Positions 1 to 6,674 of a stretch of 18,852 bases of DNA are shown here, piece after piece. The notes beneath the pieces were generated by a model. The model did no database searches and was not told the origin of the DNA. It saw nothing but the letters and a program-made list of their open reading frames with translations. Source of the DNA: CAZBEA01 sp964519355 (lineage in GTDB: Bacteria > Patescibacteriota > Microgenomatia > Levybacterales > GWA1-39-11); contig CAZFJW010000023.1 in the NCBI GenBank assembly GCA_964519355.1, forward strand, positions 1 through 18,852, given 5' to 3'. Each line of letters begins with the position of its first letter. Positions within the stretch are counted from its first letter, which is position 1. The translations under genes were made by a program, and so were the position numbers.

Positions 1-860
1 ATGAAAAATGAAACAAGTGATGAGATCTCTATATGAAATATTTCAGCCAACATCTTTGCACCTATAAAAATCAGTACGACTGAAAGTCCTTTTTGAAGGT
101 GATGGAATTTATGCAAAATATTTTCAAGCAGGAAGAAAAGCGCCCGAAGTCCCAGAATTGCAAATACATTCGAAGTAAATACAATAAAGGGATTTTGGGT
201 TATTGAAAATGCTGCAGGAATGGAGTCAATTGCAAAAACAATATCTGTCGATTCTACAAGTAAAACAATGAGAAAAAGCACCGTAAAGTGCCATTTTCCC
301 TTTTCTTTAATGATAAATCTGCCATTATGTTCGGCAGTTGTGAAAGGAAGAAATTTTTTAGCAAAACGGGCAACTTTACTGTGATTAAAATCAACATGCT
401 CTTCTTTTTTGTCTTTAAAAAGTTTTGCGCCTGTGTACAAAAGTATTGCGCCAAAAATATACAAAACCCAATGGAAATTGCTGATAACAAATGCTCCAAC
501 TGTTATGAAAAGTCCTCGAAAAACTATCGCTCCCAATATCCCCCAGAAGAGAACCTTGTGGTGATATTTTTCATCAATACTAAAGAAACTGAATATGAGC
601 ATTATAACAAACAGGTTGTCAACCGATAGCATTTTCTCTGTTACGTATGCTGCCATATACTCGGCTGCAAGGTCACGTCCCATATATAAAAAGATGAGAA
701 ACCCAAAAGCAAATGCTACTGCTACCCAAAAAAGGGATTGAATGAGTGCAGACTTTGGAGTGATCTTGTGAGACCGTCTATTAAAATAGCCAAGATCGGC
801 TATCAAAAACCCTATCACAACGACCGAAAAAAGAATTAATAAATTACCTTGTGCATCCAT
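1..860 (-). CDS. TerC/Alx-family integral membrane protein, C-terminus cut by window edge
   Basis: The reading frame opens at ATG 858-860 and runs off the left edge with no stop, giving about 286 visible residues. Seen: several hydrophobic segments, the motif EKMLSVDNLFV near residues 76-86, and VESTDIVFAIDSIPAAF near 202-218, followed by PFIVFTSNVFAILGLRALFF. These two acidic intramembrane motifs are diagnostic of TerC (PF03741) proteins such as Alx. Family members are linked to tellurite resistance, alkaline response and manganese export, and the conserved acidic residues are thought to handle metal ions. Full-length Alx-type proteins are slightly over 300 residues, so only the C-terminus should be missing. 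A TATAAT lies 15 nt upstream of the start. The substrate cannot be read from the sequence; membrane topology and family are secure. Confidence 0.93.
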   Translation of the reverse strand, partial: MDAQGNLLILFSVVVIGFLIADLGYFNRRSHKITPKSALIQSLFWVAVAFAFGFLIFLYMGRDLAAEYMAAYVTEKMLSVDNLFVIMLIFSFFSIDEKYHHKVLFWGILGAIVFRGLFITVGAFVISNFHWVLYIFGAILLYTGAKLFKDKKEEHVDFNHSKVARFAKKFLPFTTAEHNGRFIIKEKGKWHFTVLFLIVLLVESTDIVFAIDSIPAAFSITQNPFIVFTSNVFAILGLRALFFLLENILHKFHHLQKGLSVVLIFIGAKMLAEIFHIEISSLVSFF

Positions 861-875
861 AAATCAGAAGTATTC

Positions 876-881
876 ATTATA
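876..881 (-). promoter_or_regulatory. -10 element for the TerC gene
   Basis: TATAAT on the minus strand, 15 nt before the ATG, so the predicted leader is under 10 nt. No convincing -35 was found. The 861-1014 gap holds nothing else I can identify. Confidence 0.45.
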
Positions 882-1014
882 ACTAATTATCAGGTTAAAA
901 TAATAGGAGCGTTTTATCATTGATCCATTTTTTACATGTTTTACTTCACACGAACCACTTTTCCTCTTTTTCAATATTCCGAAATGAGTAAGTACGCTGA
1001 ATTTTTAGATTTTT

Positions 1015-1725
1015 TTAACTTCTCTCAATAACAACCTCTGAAGGACAAATTGAGGCATCGGATTTAAGAACATGCACAATTTGTCCTGCAACGATTGCAG
1101 GGTCCATATAGGCTGAAATGTCTTTTTCACTCCCATCCCAAAATGCAGTTCTCATTCCTCCCGGATAAATTCCGGTAACCCGAATTCCCTTTTTTGATGC
1201 CTCCATGCGAAGACTTTCAGTAAAACCTCTAAGACCCCATTTGCTTGCTGCGTAAATCGTTTCCATGTCGCGAGCTTTAATTCCAGTCGTTGATGACACA
1301 TTAATAATATGTCCTGATCCAAATTCCAACATTCTTCTATATGCCTCAACTGAGGTGAGAATTACTCCCTCCAAATTTGTTGCGAGTGTATTAATAATTT
1401 CATCATACGAGGTCTCATGCAGGGCTTTTGTAAGACCGATTCCGGCACAATTCACTAAAATATCCAGCTGAGGAGCCGAGGTATCAATTGCTGCAAATGC
1501 ATTTTTGATACTTTCGGAATCGCGCAAATTACACGGAATTCGAGTTCCATCAAATGGCAAATTTCTGTCCTGAATAGTTCTTGAGAGAAGGTACAGATTT
1601 GCACCCTCATAAGATAGAGCTTCTGCTAGTGAATATCCGAGTCCGCTTGATGCACCGACTACTGCGATATTCTTACCCGCGAGCACTGTTTCCTTGGTTT
1701 CCATATTTCTAAATTGTTCTGTCAT
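1015..1725 (-). CDS. short-chain dehydrogenase/reductase (SDR)
   Basis: This 236-residue protein is a classical SDR, an NAD(P)-dependent oxidoreductase of the Rossmann fold. Seen: the cofactor glycine motif GASSGLG at 24-30, the structural NCAG at 92-95, the catalytic Ser within NVSSTTG near 143-148, and the YAASK active-site Tyr158/Lys162. PGGMRT at 188-193 follows the usual PG motif. The length is normal for the family. The Arg following the second beta strand (LLSRT) suggests a preference for NADPH, which is inference. An internal ATG at residue 8 is possible, but the first ATG lies 7 nt after TAGAAT, a spacing repeated at many genes here, so it is preferred. The gene is divergent from the ATPase gene at 1803. 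The substrate is not predictable. Confidence 0.9.
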   Translation of the reverse strand: MTEQFRNMETKETVLAGKNIAVVGASSGLGYSLAEALSYEGANLYLLSRTIQDRNLPFDGTRIPCNLRDSESIKNAFAAIDTSAPQLDILVNCAGIGLTKALHETSYDEIINTLATNLEGVILTSVEAYRRMLEFGSGHIINVSSTTGIKARDMETIYAASKWGLRGFTESLRMEASKKGIRVTGIYPGGMRTAFWDGSEKDISAYMDPAIVAGQIVHVLKSDASICPSEVVIERS

Positions 1726-1732
1726 ACTGTGT

Positions 1733-1738
1733 ATTCTA
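1733..1738 (-). promoter_or_regulatory. -10 element for the SDR gene, leaderless-type spacing
   Basis: TAGAAT on the minus strand ends 7 nt before the ATG, so transcription should begin at or next to the start codon. There is no Shine-Dalgarno. Confidence 0.45.
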
Positions 1739-1751
1739 GGCCACTTGCCAC

Positions 1752-1780
1752 TTGCATGCTTGATATAATTCTGGTAAAAT
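1752..1780 (+). promoter_or_regulatory. promoter for the ATPase/winged-helix gene
   Basis: TTGCAT (1752-1757), a 17-bp spacer and TAAAAT (1775-1780), with an extended -10 TG one base upstream (TGGTAAAAT). This is one of the best complete promoters in the window. The start codon lies 22 nt further on. Confidence 0.6.
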
Positions 1781-1802
1781 ACTGACGAATTCGAATCTAT
1801 TT

Positions 1803-2846
1803 ATGGAAAATAATAAAAATCAAATTAAAAAAAGCATTGAAATGGGTCAGTGTGTGACAGTAAATGGCATGCCTGGTGTTGGAATATCTCTTTTTTTAAA
1901 GGAGCTTTGTGAAGAGAATTTTGCAGAGTTTTATTATGTTGACGTTTTTGCTCTTCCCCAGTTAACTACACCTTCCCTTTTGAAAGAACTGTCGTATCTT
2001 CTTGGAAATAGCGATAGTCAAGACTATATTGAAGAAATTCAAAAATCTTTGAAGAAAAAAATTCAATCCAAACCAGTTGTAATTTGTTTTGCTGGATTTG
2101 ATAAATTAGAAAAAAATCTCACAAAAAAATTCTTTGACGACCTCCGTGCTATACGAAATACTGATCGTTCAAAAATTATATTTATTTTCGGCGTATGTAA
2201 AAGACTTGAAACAATTATTCCAGAATCCGTTATGGATTCTGAGATTTCTATGTTCTCGAAAAAATTATATCTTGCACCCTTTTCGCCTGTTGAATGTACA
2301 TACCTCCTTAAAAAATACGGACCAAAAAAAGATACTGAGAAAATTGCACTTTCTGGCGGACACTTCCAGCTGCTTCAACTGCTCATTCAAACAGAATTTC
2401 CCGCCAATCCCTTAAATGACCAGTTTATTGAGCTATGTCTTAAAAATATTTATTCGCATCTGACAATACAGCAAAGAAAAGTGCTGCAAAAAATTGCAGA
2501 TGAAAAAATTCCATCACTAATTGATCCATACCTTACAAATATTGGAATTATTAGCGATAAAAAGGAATTCTTTTCCCCGCTTTTTAAAACCTTCGTGCAA
2601 AATCAACAATCCAGAAAAATTCCTGCAAAAGAAGGCAAACTCTTCAGACTTTTAAAAGCGCGCCGTGGAACAGTAGTAAGCAAAACTGACATTTTCAGAA
2701 CTGTTTGGGGAGAAAATAACCGCGAAGCAACAGACTGGGCTCTGGATTCACTTATTTATAGACTCAGAAAAAATGGCACATTCCAGAAAAGCGGATACTA
2801 TATAGAAAGTGTCAAAAAACAAGGATATATACTTATTAAAAACTAA
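1803..2846 (+). CDS. P-loop ATPase fused to an OmpR-type winged-helix DNA-binding domain
   Basis: The 347-residue protein has an N-terminal AAA/STAND-like NTPase core and a C-terminal winged helix. Seen: a Walker A-like GMPGVGIS at 22-29, a Walker B-like VVICFAGFD at 92-100, a sensor-like strand IIFIFGVCKRL near 125-135, and from about 277 a trans_reg_C pattern (LFRLLKARRGTVVSKTDI, then VWGENN, ALDSLIYRLRKN, and YYIESVKKQGYIL). The organisation recalls SARP/AfsR- or MalT-like regulators with the domain order reversed. The Walker A lysine is replaced by Ile28, so nucleotide hydrolysis is doubtful; it may bind nucleotide only, or act as a scaffold. No receiver or sensor domain is present. A role as a transcription regulator is likely but its targets are unknown. 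Its stop is 8 bp from the convergent msrB stop. Confidence 0.75.
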   Translation: MENNKNQIKKSIEMGQCVTVNGMPGVGISLFLKELCEENFAEFYYVDVFALPQLTTPSLLKELSYLLGNSDSQDYIEEIQKSLKKKIQSKPVVICFAGFDKLEKNLTKKFFDDLRAIRNTDRSKIIFIFGVCKRLETIIPESVMDSEISMFSKKLYLAPFSPVECTYLLKKYGPKKDTEKIALSGGHFQLLQLLIQTEFPANPLNDQFIELCLKNIYSHLTIQQRKVLQKIADEKIPSLIDPYLTNIGIISDKKEFFSPLFKTFVQNQQSRKIPAKEGKLFRLLKARRGTVVSKTDIFRTVWGENNREATDWALDSLIYRLRKNGTFQKSGYYIESVKKQGYILIKN

Positions 2847-2854
2847 GGAAATAA

Positions 2855-3352
2855 CTACTTCTCGTCTGGAATAAATTTAAGAGCTGAGGCGTTAATACAA
2901 TACCGTTTTCCTGTGGGCTCTGGCCCATCATCAAAAACATGTCCCAAGTGTCCTCCGCACTTTTTGCCTAACACCTCAATTCGTTTGGTTCCAAAAGAAT
3001 TATCTTCCCGAAGAACCACTGCATCATCATCAATTGGCGCCCAAAAACTCGGCCACCCCGTACCGCTGTCAAATTTTTGCTCAGAACGAAAAACGGGCTC
3101 ACCGCAGTCTGCAGTAACATAGGTTCCTTTTTCGTGATTGTTCAACATTTCAAGATGTGTAAATGGAATATCTGTTCCACCCTCACGCAATACATGGTAC
3201 TGTTCTGGTGTAAGTTTTTGCTTATAGATATCCTCTGTGAGATCTTTCTCCTCATTTTTATTTGCTTGGAAAGTGTAAACCCCATATCCAACTACGAAGA
3301 GTACCAGAATGGGAAAAATGAGAAGGTATTTGGAAATTTTCTTCTTTTTCAT
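2855..3352 (-). CDS. msrB: membrane-anchored peptide-methionine (R)-S-oxide reductase
   Basis: MsrB reduces the R epimer of methionine sulfoxide in proteins. Of 165 residues, 1-8 are lysine-rich and about 9-28 form a hydrophobic anchor, so the catalytic domain (about 44-163) probably faces outside the membrane. Seen: the start of the fold at LTPEQYHVLREGGTDIPF, then FDSGTGWPSF, CGGHLGHVFDDG and RYCINASALKF with catalytic Cys152. The usual zinc site has two CxxC pairs. Here each pair has lost its first cysteine (Thr80 before Cys83, Gly129 before Cys132), so canonical zinc binding is unlikely. The resolving-Cys position in the GxGWPxF motif is Thr98, so another cysteine or an external thiol must reduce the enzyme. 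The start is chosen for the anchor. It stands alone and is convergent with the upstream gene. Confidence 0.93.
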   Translation of the reverse strand: MKKKKISKYLLIFPILVLFVVGYGVYTFQANKNEEKDLTEDIYKQKLTPEQYHVLREGGTDIPFTHLEMLNNHEKGTYVTADCGEPVFRSEQKFDSGTGWPSFWAPIDDDAVVLREDNSFGTKRIEVLGKKCGGHLGHVFDDGPEPTGKRYCINASALKFIPDEK

Positions 3353-3383
3353 ACATTTTTAGCAATATGTATCACTAAATAGA

Positions 3384-4163
3384 TCAAACAGGCTTGGGAA
3401 CCCTTTTAATAACTTCTTTTACAGGCTTTGCGGCAAGAGTTGCTCCATCATCCACAAAACCAGATACCAGCTCTGTTGGTCCACCAGTTGGGATATGGCT
3501 CATCGCCTCGCTCACCGCAATTCCTCCAATAGTCCCAACAATTGCTCCAGCAACCTTACCTTTCACGCCCATTTTCTCAGGTGCCATACCATATCCTGCC
3601 ATTCCCCCGCCAACTCCACCAGGCAGCATATCTACAATGTCTTTTGGAAGTGGGATTCCTACCATTTTTTCAAGTGCGACAAGGGCTGTAGGAACAAGAA
3701 TTGTTGCCATTGCGTATGGGTTATCCTTGGCATATTGTCCATATTCCTTTAACTTATTAACACATGCACCAAAAATATTGGCGTTCTTTATCATCTCACG
3801 CGCTGCATCTGACTCACCATCCTCTGATACCTCTGCGCTTTGTGCTATTTGAGAAAGAACCTCATCTGGATCAGCATTATTTTTAAGTCTGCCAAGCGCT
3901 CCAAAAATTCTATCCTTCATACCTTTTTCCAGAGATTCTGACACGGGTTTGGGACCGGCAATTTCGGAAGCATTCGGATCATAATTGGCGATTTCTGCCA
4001 AAGCACCGTCCGGAGTTGGTGATTTTTTAAATTTTTGAATGAGACGCGCTATTTTCCCATCAGGTTTTTTTTCAGGAGTTTGAAGTACAGATTCTGAAGG
4101 TGATTTTGGAATTTCTTTACTTTGCGGGATTTGACCCTGAAATTCTGCAGCTGCTGCTTCCAT
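3384..4163 (-). CDS. unrecognised protein with glycine-zipper membrane segments
   Basis: I do not recognise this 259-residue protein. Seen: a low-complexity Pro/Ser/Lys N-terminus (about 10-50); two related stretches, TPDGALAEIANYDPNASE (50-67) and DPDEVLSQIAQSAEVSE (98-114), each preceded by a basic helix, suggesting an internal duplication; then a C-terminal half with hydrophobic segments at about 150-168 and 203-222 and glycine-rich GGVGGGMAGYG at 182-192. The GxxxG runs (GAIVGTIGG) resemble glycine-zipper membrane proteins, which pack helices or form pores. There is no signal peptide. The ATG lies 1 nt after the stop of the 119-residue gene, so the two are probably co-translated. It ends in TGA, which argues against TGA recoding in this genome. 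Function unknown. Confidence 0.75.
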   Translation of the reverse strand: MEAAAAEFQGQIPQSKEIPKSPSESVLQTPEKKPDGKIARLIQKFKKSPTPDGALAEIANYDPNASEIAGPKPVSESLEKGMKDRIFGALGRLKNNADPDEVLSQIAQSAEVSEDGESDAAREMIKNANIFGACVNKLKEYGQYAKDNPYAMATILVPTALVALEKMVGIPLPKDIVDMLPGGVGGGMAGYGMAPEKMGVKGKVAGAIVGTIGGIAVSEAMSHIPTGGPTELVSGFVDDGATLAAKPVKEVIKRVPKPV

Positions 4164-4164
4164 A

Positions 4165-4524
4165 TTATAATGAGTCTTCTTGGTTTGCCTTTTTCAGCAA
4201 ATCTCCTGCTTCCTTAAATTTACCAGATCTAATAAGCCGTTCTGCGTGTTCTGCTACAACCTGCCTAACTCTATCTTCATGTTCCTCAAGGACTGGCAGC
4301 ACTGCGCTCGTAAGCTCTGTAAACTCATCATCCAAAGATGGAGCAACTTGGTAAATCTCTTCCAGGGTTAGAGGAGGATGCAAAAGATCCAAAACCATTC
4401 GCGCAATTGATTGAGCACGCTCAACATCCATTTGGCCATTTGTTAATTTCTCTTCGATAATAACAAGGATGTCTTTTTCGATTTTTTTTCGTAACTCTTC
4501 TGCGTCCACTGTAAAATCTATCAT
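4165..4524 (-). CDS. small acidic helical protein, first gene of a two-gene cassette
   Basis: This 119-residue protein is not recognised. It is acidic, has no membrane segment or signal peptide, and reads as nearly all alpha-helix, with likely amphipathic helices at about 7-27, 34-48, 70-96 and 100-113. The stretch from 85 (VRQVVAEHAERLIRSGKF, then KEAGDLLKKANQ) looks like a single TPR-like helical hairpin, which is inference. It ends 1 nt before the glycine-zipper gene and is led by a TAAAAT 6 nt from the ATG, so this promoter probably drives both. It could be a partner or chaperone for the membrane protein. It is divergent from the VIT1-family gene. Confidence 0.75.
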   Translation of the reverse strand: MIDFTVDAEELRKKIEKDILVIIEEKLTNGQMDVERAQSIARMVLDLLHPPLTLEEIYQVAPSLDDEFTELTSAVLPVLEEHEDRVRQVVAEHAERLIRSGKFKEAGDLLKKANQEDSL

Positions 4525-4530
4525 ACCCGC

Positions 4531-4536
4531 ATTTTA
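4531..4536 (-). promoter_or_regulatory. -10 element for the two-gene cassette, leaderless-type spacing
   Basis: TAAAAT on the minus strand ends 6 nt before the ATG of the 119-residue gene. No Shine-Dalgarno is present in the intervening bases. Confidence 0.4.
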
Positions 4537-4583
4537 ATTGAATAACAATATTTTCCCCTCTTCATGATTGTATTTATAAGAAC

Positions 4584-4589
4584 TATAAT
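4584..4589 (+). promoter_or_regulatory. -10 element for the VIT1/CCC1 gene, leaderless-type spacing
   Basis: A consensus TATAAT ends 6 nt before the ATG at 4596. The 71-bp divergent gap 4525-4595 holds this and the opposing -10 element. Confidence 0.5.
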
Positions 4590-4595
4590 AAATAT

Positions 4596-5099
4596 ATGGA
4601 AAAAGTAAGAAAAGTAGTTCATGAAGATTACCTAAGGTCACTTATGTTTGGACTCCAAGATGGAATCGTATCGACCACGGGAGTTGTAGTTGGAATCTCA
4701 ACAGGAGTAAGTGACAAGGCAATTATAGTGCTTGCAGCACTTGTTGCAGTTTCAGTTGAAGCAACGTCTATGGCTGCAGGTCAATATTCGTCTGAAAAAG
4801 CAGTGCACCAGATGGATAAAACCGGCAAACACACCGATAGTCTTCTAATTGGCGCTGGTATTATGTTTGTTGCTTATATGATAGGCGGCATGTTCTCAAT
4901 TCTTCCTACACTTTTGATCAATCAACCCCAGGCAAGACTCGCTGCTATTATTTCATCTTTTGTCGGACTCTTTGCAATTGGGTATCTGAAAGGACTTCTT
5001 GTTGAGGGCAAACCTTTGAGAAGTGCTATTGAATTATTTATTATCGGAGGTGTAGCAACTCTTATCGGACTTGTGGTCGGCCACTTCTTGAAAGTCTAG
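4596..5099 (+). CDS. VIT1/CCC1-family iron/manganese transporter
   Basis: This 167-residue integral membrane protein has about five hydrophobic segments and matches the VIT1/CCC1 family (PF01988), whose members move Fe(II) or Mn(II) out of the cytoplasm. Seen: FGLQDGIVSTTGVVVGIS in the first membrane helix, and VEATSMAAGQYSSEKAV at about 54-70, the conserved E-x-x-S-M-x-x-G-x-Y-x-S signature. The long cytosolic metal-binding helical insert of plant VIT1 is reduced to a short linker (about 70-82), and no ferritin-like domain is fused. The length is short but usual for bacterial members. It is a single gene, convergent with the 520-residue gene; the two stop codons lie in one small palindrome. 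The metal specificity is not readable. Confidence 0.9.
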   Translation: MEKVRKVVHEDYLRSLMFGLQDGIVSTTGVVVGISTGVSDKAIIVLAALVAVSVEATSMAAGQYSSEKAVHQMDKTGKHTDSLLIGAGIMFVAYMIGGMFSILPTLLINQPQARLAAIISSFVGLFAIGYLKGLLVEGKPLRSAIELFIIGGVATLIGLVVGHFLKV

Positions 5100-5113
5100 T
5101 AATCTTTTTACTA
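5097..5113. terminator. possible small bidirectional terminator hairpin between convergent stops
   Basis: TAGTAA, loop TCTTT, TTACTA: a 6-bp palindrome that contains both the TAG of the VIT1-family gene and the stop of the 520-residue gene on the other strand. It is AT-rich with no T-tract, so its activity as a terminator is doubtful. Confidence 0.25.
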
Positions 5114-6673
5114 TTCGTGTTTGGCTTTTCTTTTTCTTTGTCTATTTCCTAAAATACCTTCTTCTTCTTGTAAAGTAAGTGCTTGCTGTCCAACAATTCT
5201 TACATATGTATTTGGATGGTATTTTTTAAGAACATAGTGAGGTACAGAATTTATTACTACTTCTTCTACACAAAGTCCTATACTCCTCAAAGAATCAGTT
5301 AAAATATTTGCTGCAGCTGCCATTTCCGTGTCTTTTTTCCTATCTCCCATTGTTCCTCCCAACCCCTCAACCGAGCTCAATTCGGTATTAAGTCTGACTT
5401 TAGGAACAGGTCCTGCACCAAAAAGTAATTGTAAAAGACGCCATTGTTCCTGTGCACTTGCATAGTCCGTCTCCAGCTTTTCGTCAGTTTCGTCCCCTTC
5501 CATCTCATTGGAGCTCTTTAATACAACAACTGCTGCGTTCTTATTGTTTTTTAAAATTACAGCATCTACCTGCTGCTGAGCAAGTTCACCCACCTTACCA
5601 TCCACTCGATATGAATTTTCATTTTGCTGACCTTTTATTTGCTCCACAAGTCTTCTTTCTACAATTTTTTTACGTTCTTCAATACTCATTTTTCTTCCAT
5701 ACCGAACCATATATGCTTCGGGGTCTTGAAAATTTCCACTTGCAGCACGAATACTAATATCAGTATCCTGAAGAACTGTTTTGTTATAAAGTGGAACCAG
5801 CCATTGCAGCATCGTCATGTATTGAGCAAGGCCAGACGTTCTTTGCGACATAAATCGTGCTAGATCGTCTGGATAAATTCTTGCTTCACCATTTAGACTA
5901 ATTAACTTGGCCAGCACCCGAACATCCATTGTTGTAAATTTATGTGTTGAGTCGATCTTCTCGGTGATGGCAGTTAAGTCTTCATCTGTTAATTCCGTTT
6001 CGATTTTTTGAATTTCTTTTGGTTTTGGAGTTTCAGGAATTTGCGGAACAAGTCGAACACCGAATTCCGAAAGTTTCTTATTCACTCCCTTAACAAGAAA
6101 CTCGTATCTTTTTCTGTTTCTTGGTGAATTCGACCCATAAATCATAAAAATATCATCAGTTACGACAGGTGTTCTATTGAGAGCAAGGGCAATCAGCTGC
6201 TGTCTGTAAAATTTCCAGGCAATAGACCCTGGATGAAATACCTCATCCGGACTTGGTAATACTTCCCCTGCTTCCTGGCTTTCCTCTGCTGGAACTAATC
6301 TATCTATGTAATACCCCCTCTTTATCCCCTCGTCTGTTTCGTATGAGCCCCTGCCCAACCTTAACGCATCTGTTCGATCTCCAACTAATTCTCTTGTAAC
6401 TTTGTATGCCCGCTCTCGCCTGGCTGCAACTTTTTCTGGCGCAAGACCATCATGATTCAATGCTGCATTTACGTGATCTTCAAATACAGGCGATTCAGGT
6501 GTACCATCTTTTACTGTGTTTAAAAAAATTGTCTGATACATCAGTGTCGGAACATGTACCCCCTCACCAAGAGCAATAATTTCATATTGCTGTCTTGGAT
6601 GCTGAGGGATAAAACCATTCTCCTGCTGACCACCCAATTCGACACCTGATGATAATGTTTCTTGTTGTGACAT
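5111..6673 (-). CDS. unrecognised 520-residue partner of the SNF2 ATPase
   Basis: I do not recognise a family. The protein is soluble, highly charged, has no signal or membrane segment, and ends in a basic tail (RQRKRKAKHE) that could touch nucleic acid. Three blocks (about 40-125, 150-210 and 245-300) have a winged-helix-like helix pattern; for example NSPRNRKRYEFLVKGVNKKL at 182-201 recalls the recognition helix of OmpR-type domains. That resemblance is by eye only. A Gln/Asp/Glu-rich region (about 345-410) and a compact alpha/beta C-terminus (about 440-500) follow. The ATG is 1 nt past the stop of the SNF2 gene, with AAAGGAAAA just upstream, so it is the second gene of that operon and probably acts with the ATPase, perhaps as a DNA-binding or adaptor subunit (inference). 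Confidence 0.75.
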   Translation of the reverse strand: MSQQETLSSGVELGGQQENGFIPQHPRQQYEIIALGEGVHVPTLMYQTIFLNTVKDGTPESPVFEDHVNAALNHDGLAPEKVAARRERAYKVTRELVGDRTDALRLGRGSYETDEGIKRGYYIDRLVPAEESQEAGEVLPSPDEVFHPGSIAWKFYRQQLIALALNRTPVVTDDIFMIYGSNSPRNRKRYEFLVKGVNKKLSEFGVRLVPQIPETPKPKEIQKIETELTDEDLTAITEKIDSTHKFTTMDVRVLAKLISLNGEARIYPDDLARFMSQRTSGLAQYMTMLQWLVPLYNKTVLQDTDISIRAASGNFQDPEAYMVRYGRKMSIEERKKIVERRLVEQIKGQQNENSYRVDGKVGELAQQQVDAVILKNNKNAAVVVLKSSNEMEGDETDEKLETDYASAQEQWRLLQLLFGAGPVPKVRLNTELSSVEGLGGTMGDRKKDTEMAAAANILTDSLRSIGLCVEEVVINSVPHYVLKKYHPNTYVRIVGQQALTLQEEEGILGNRQRKRKAKHE

Positions 6674-6674
6674 T

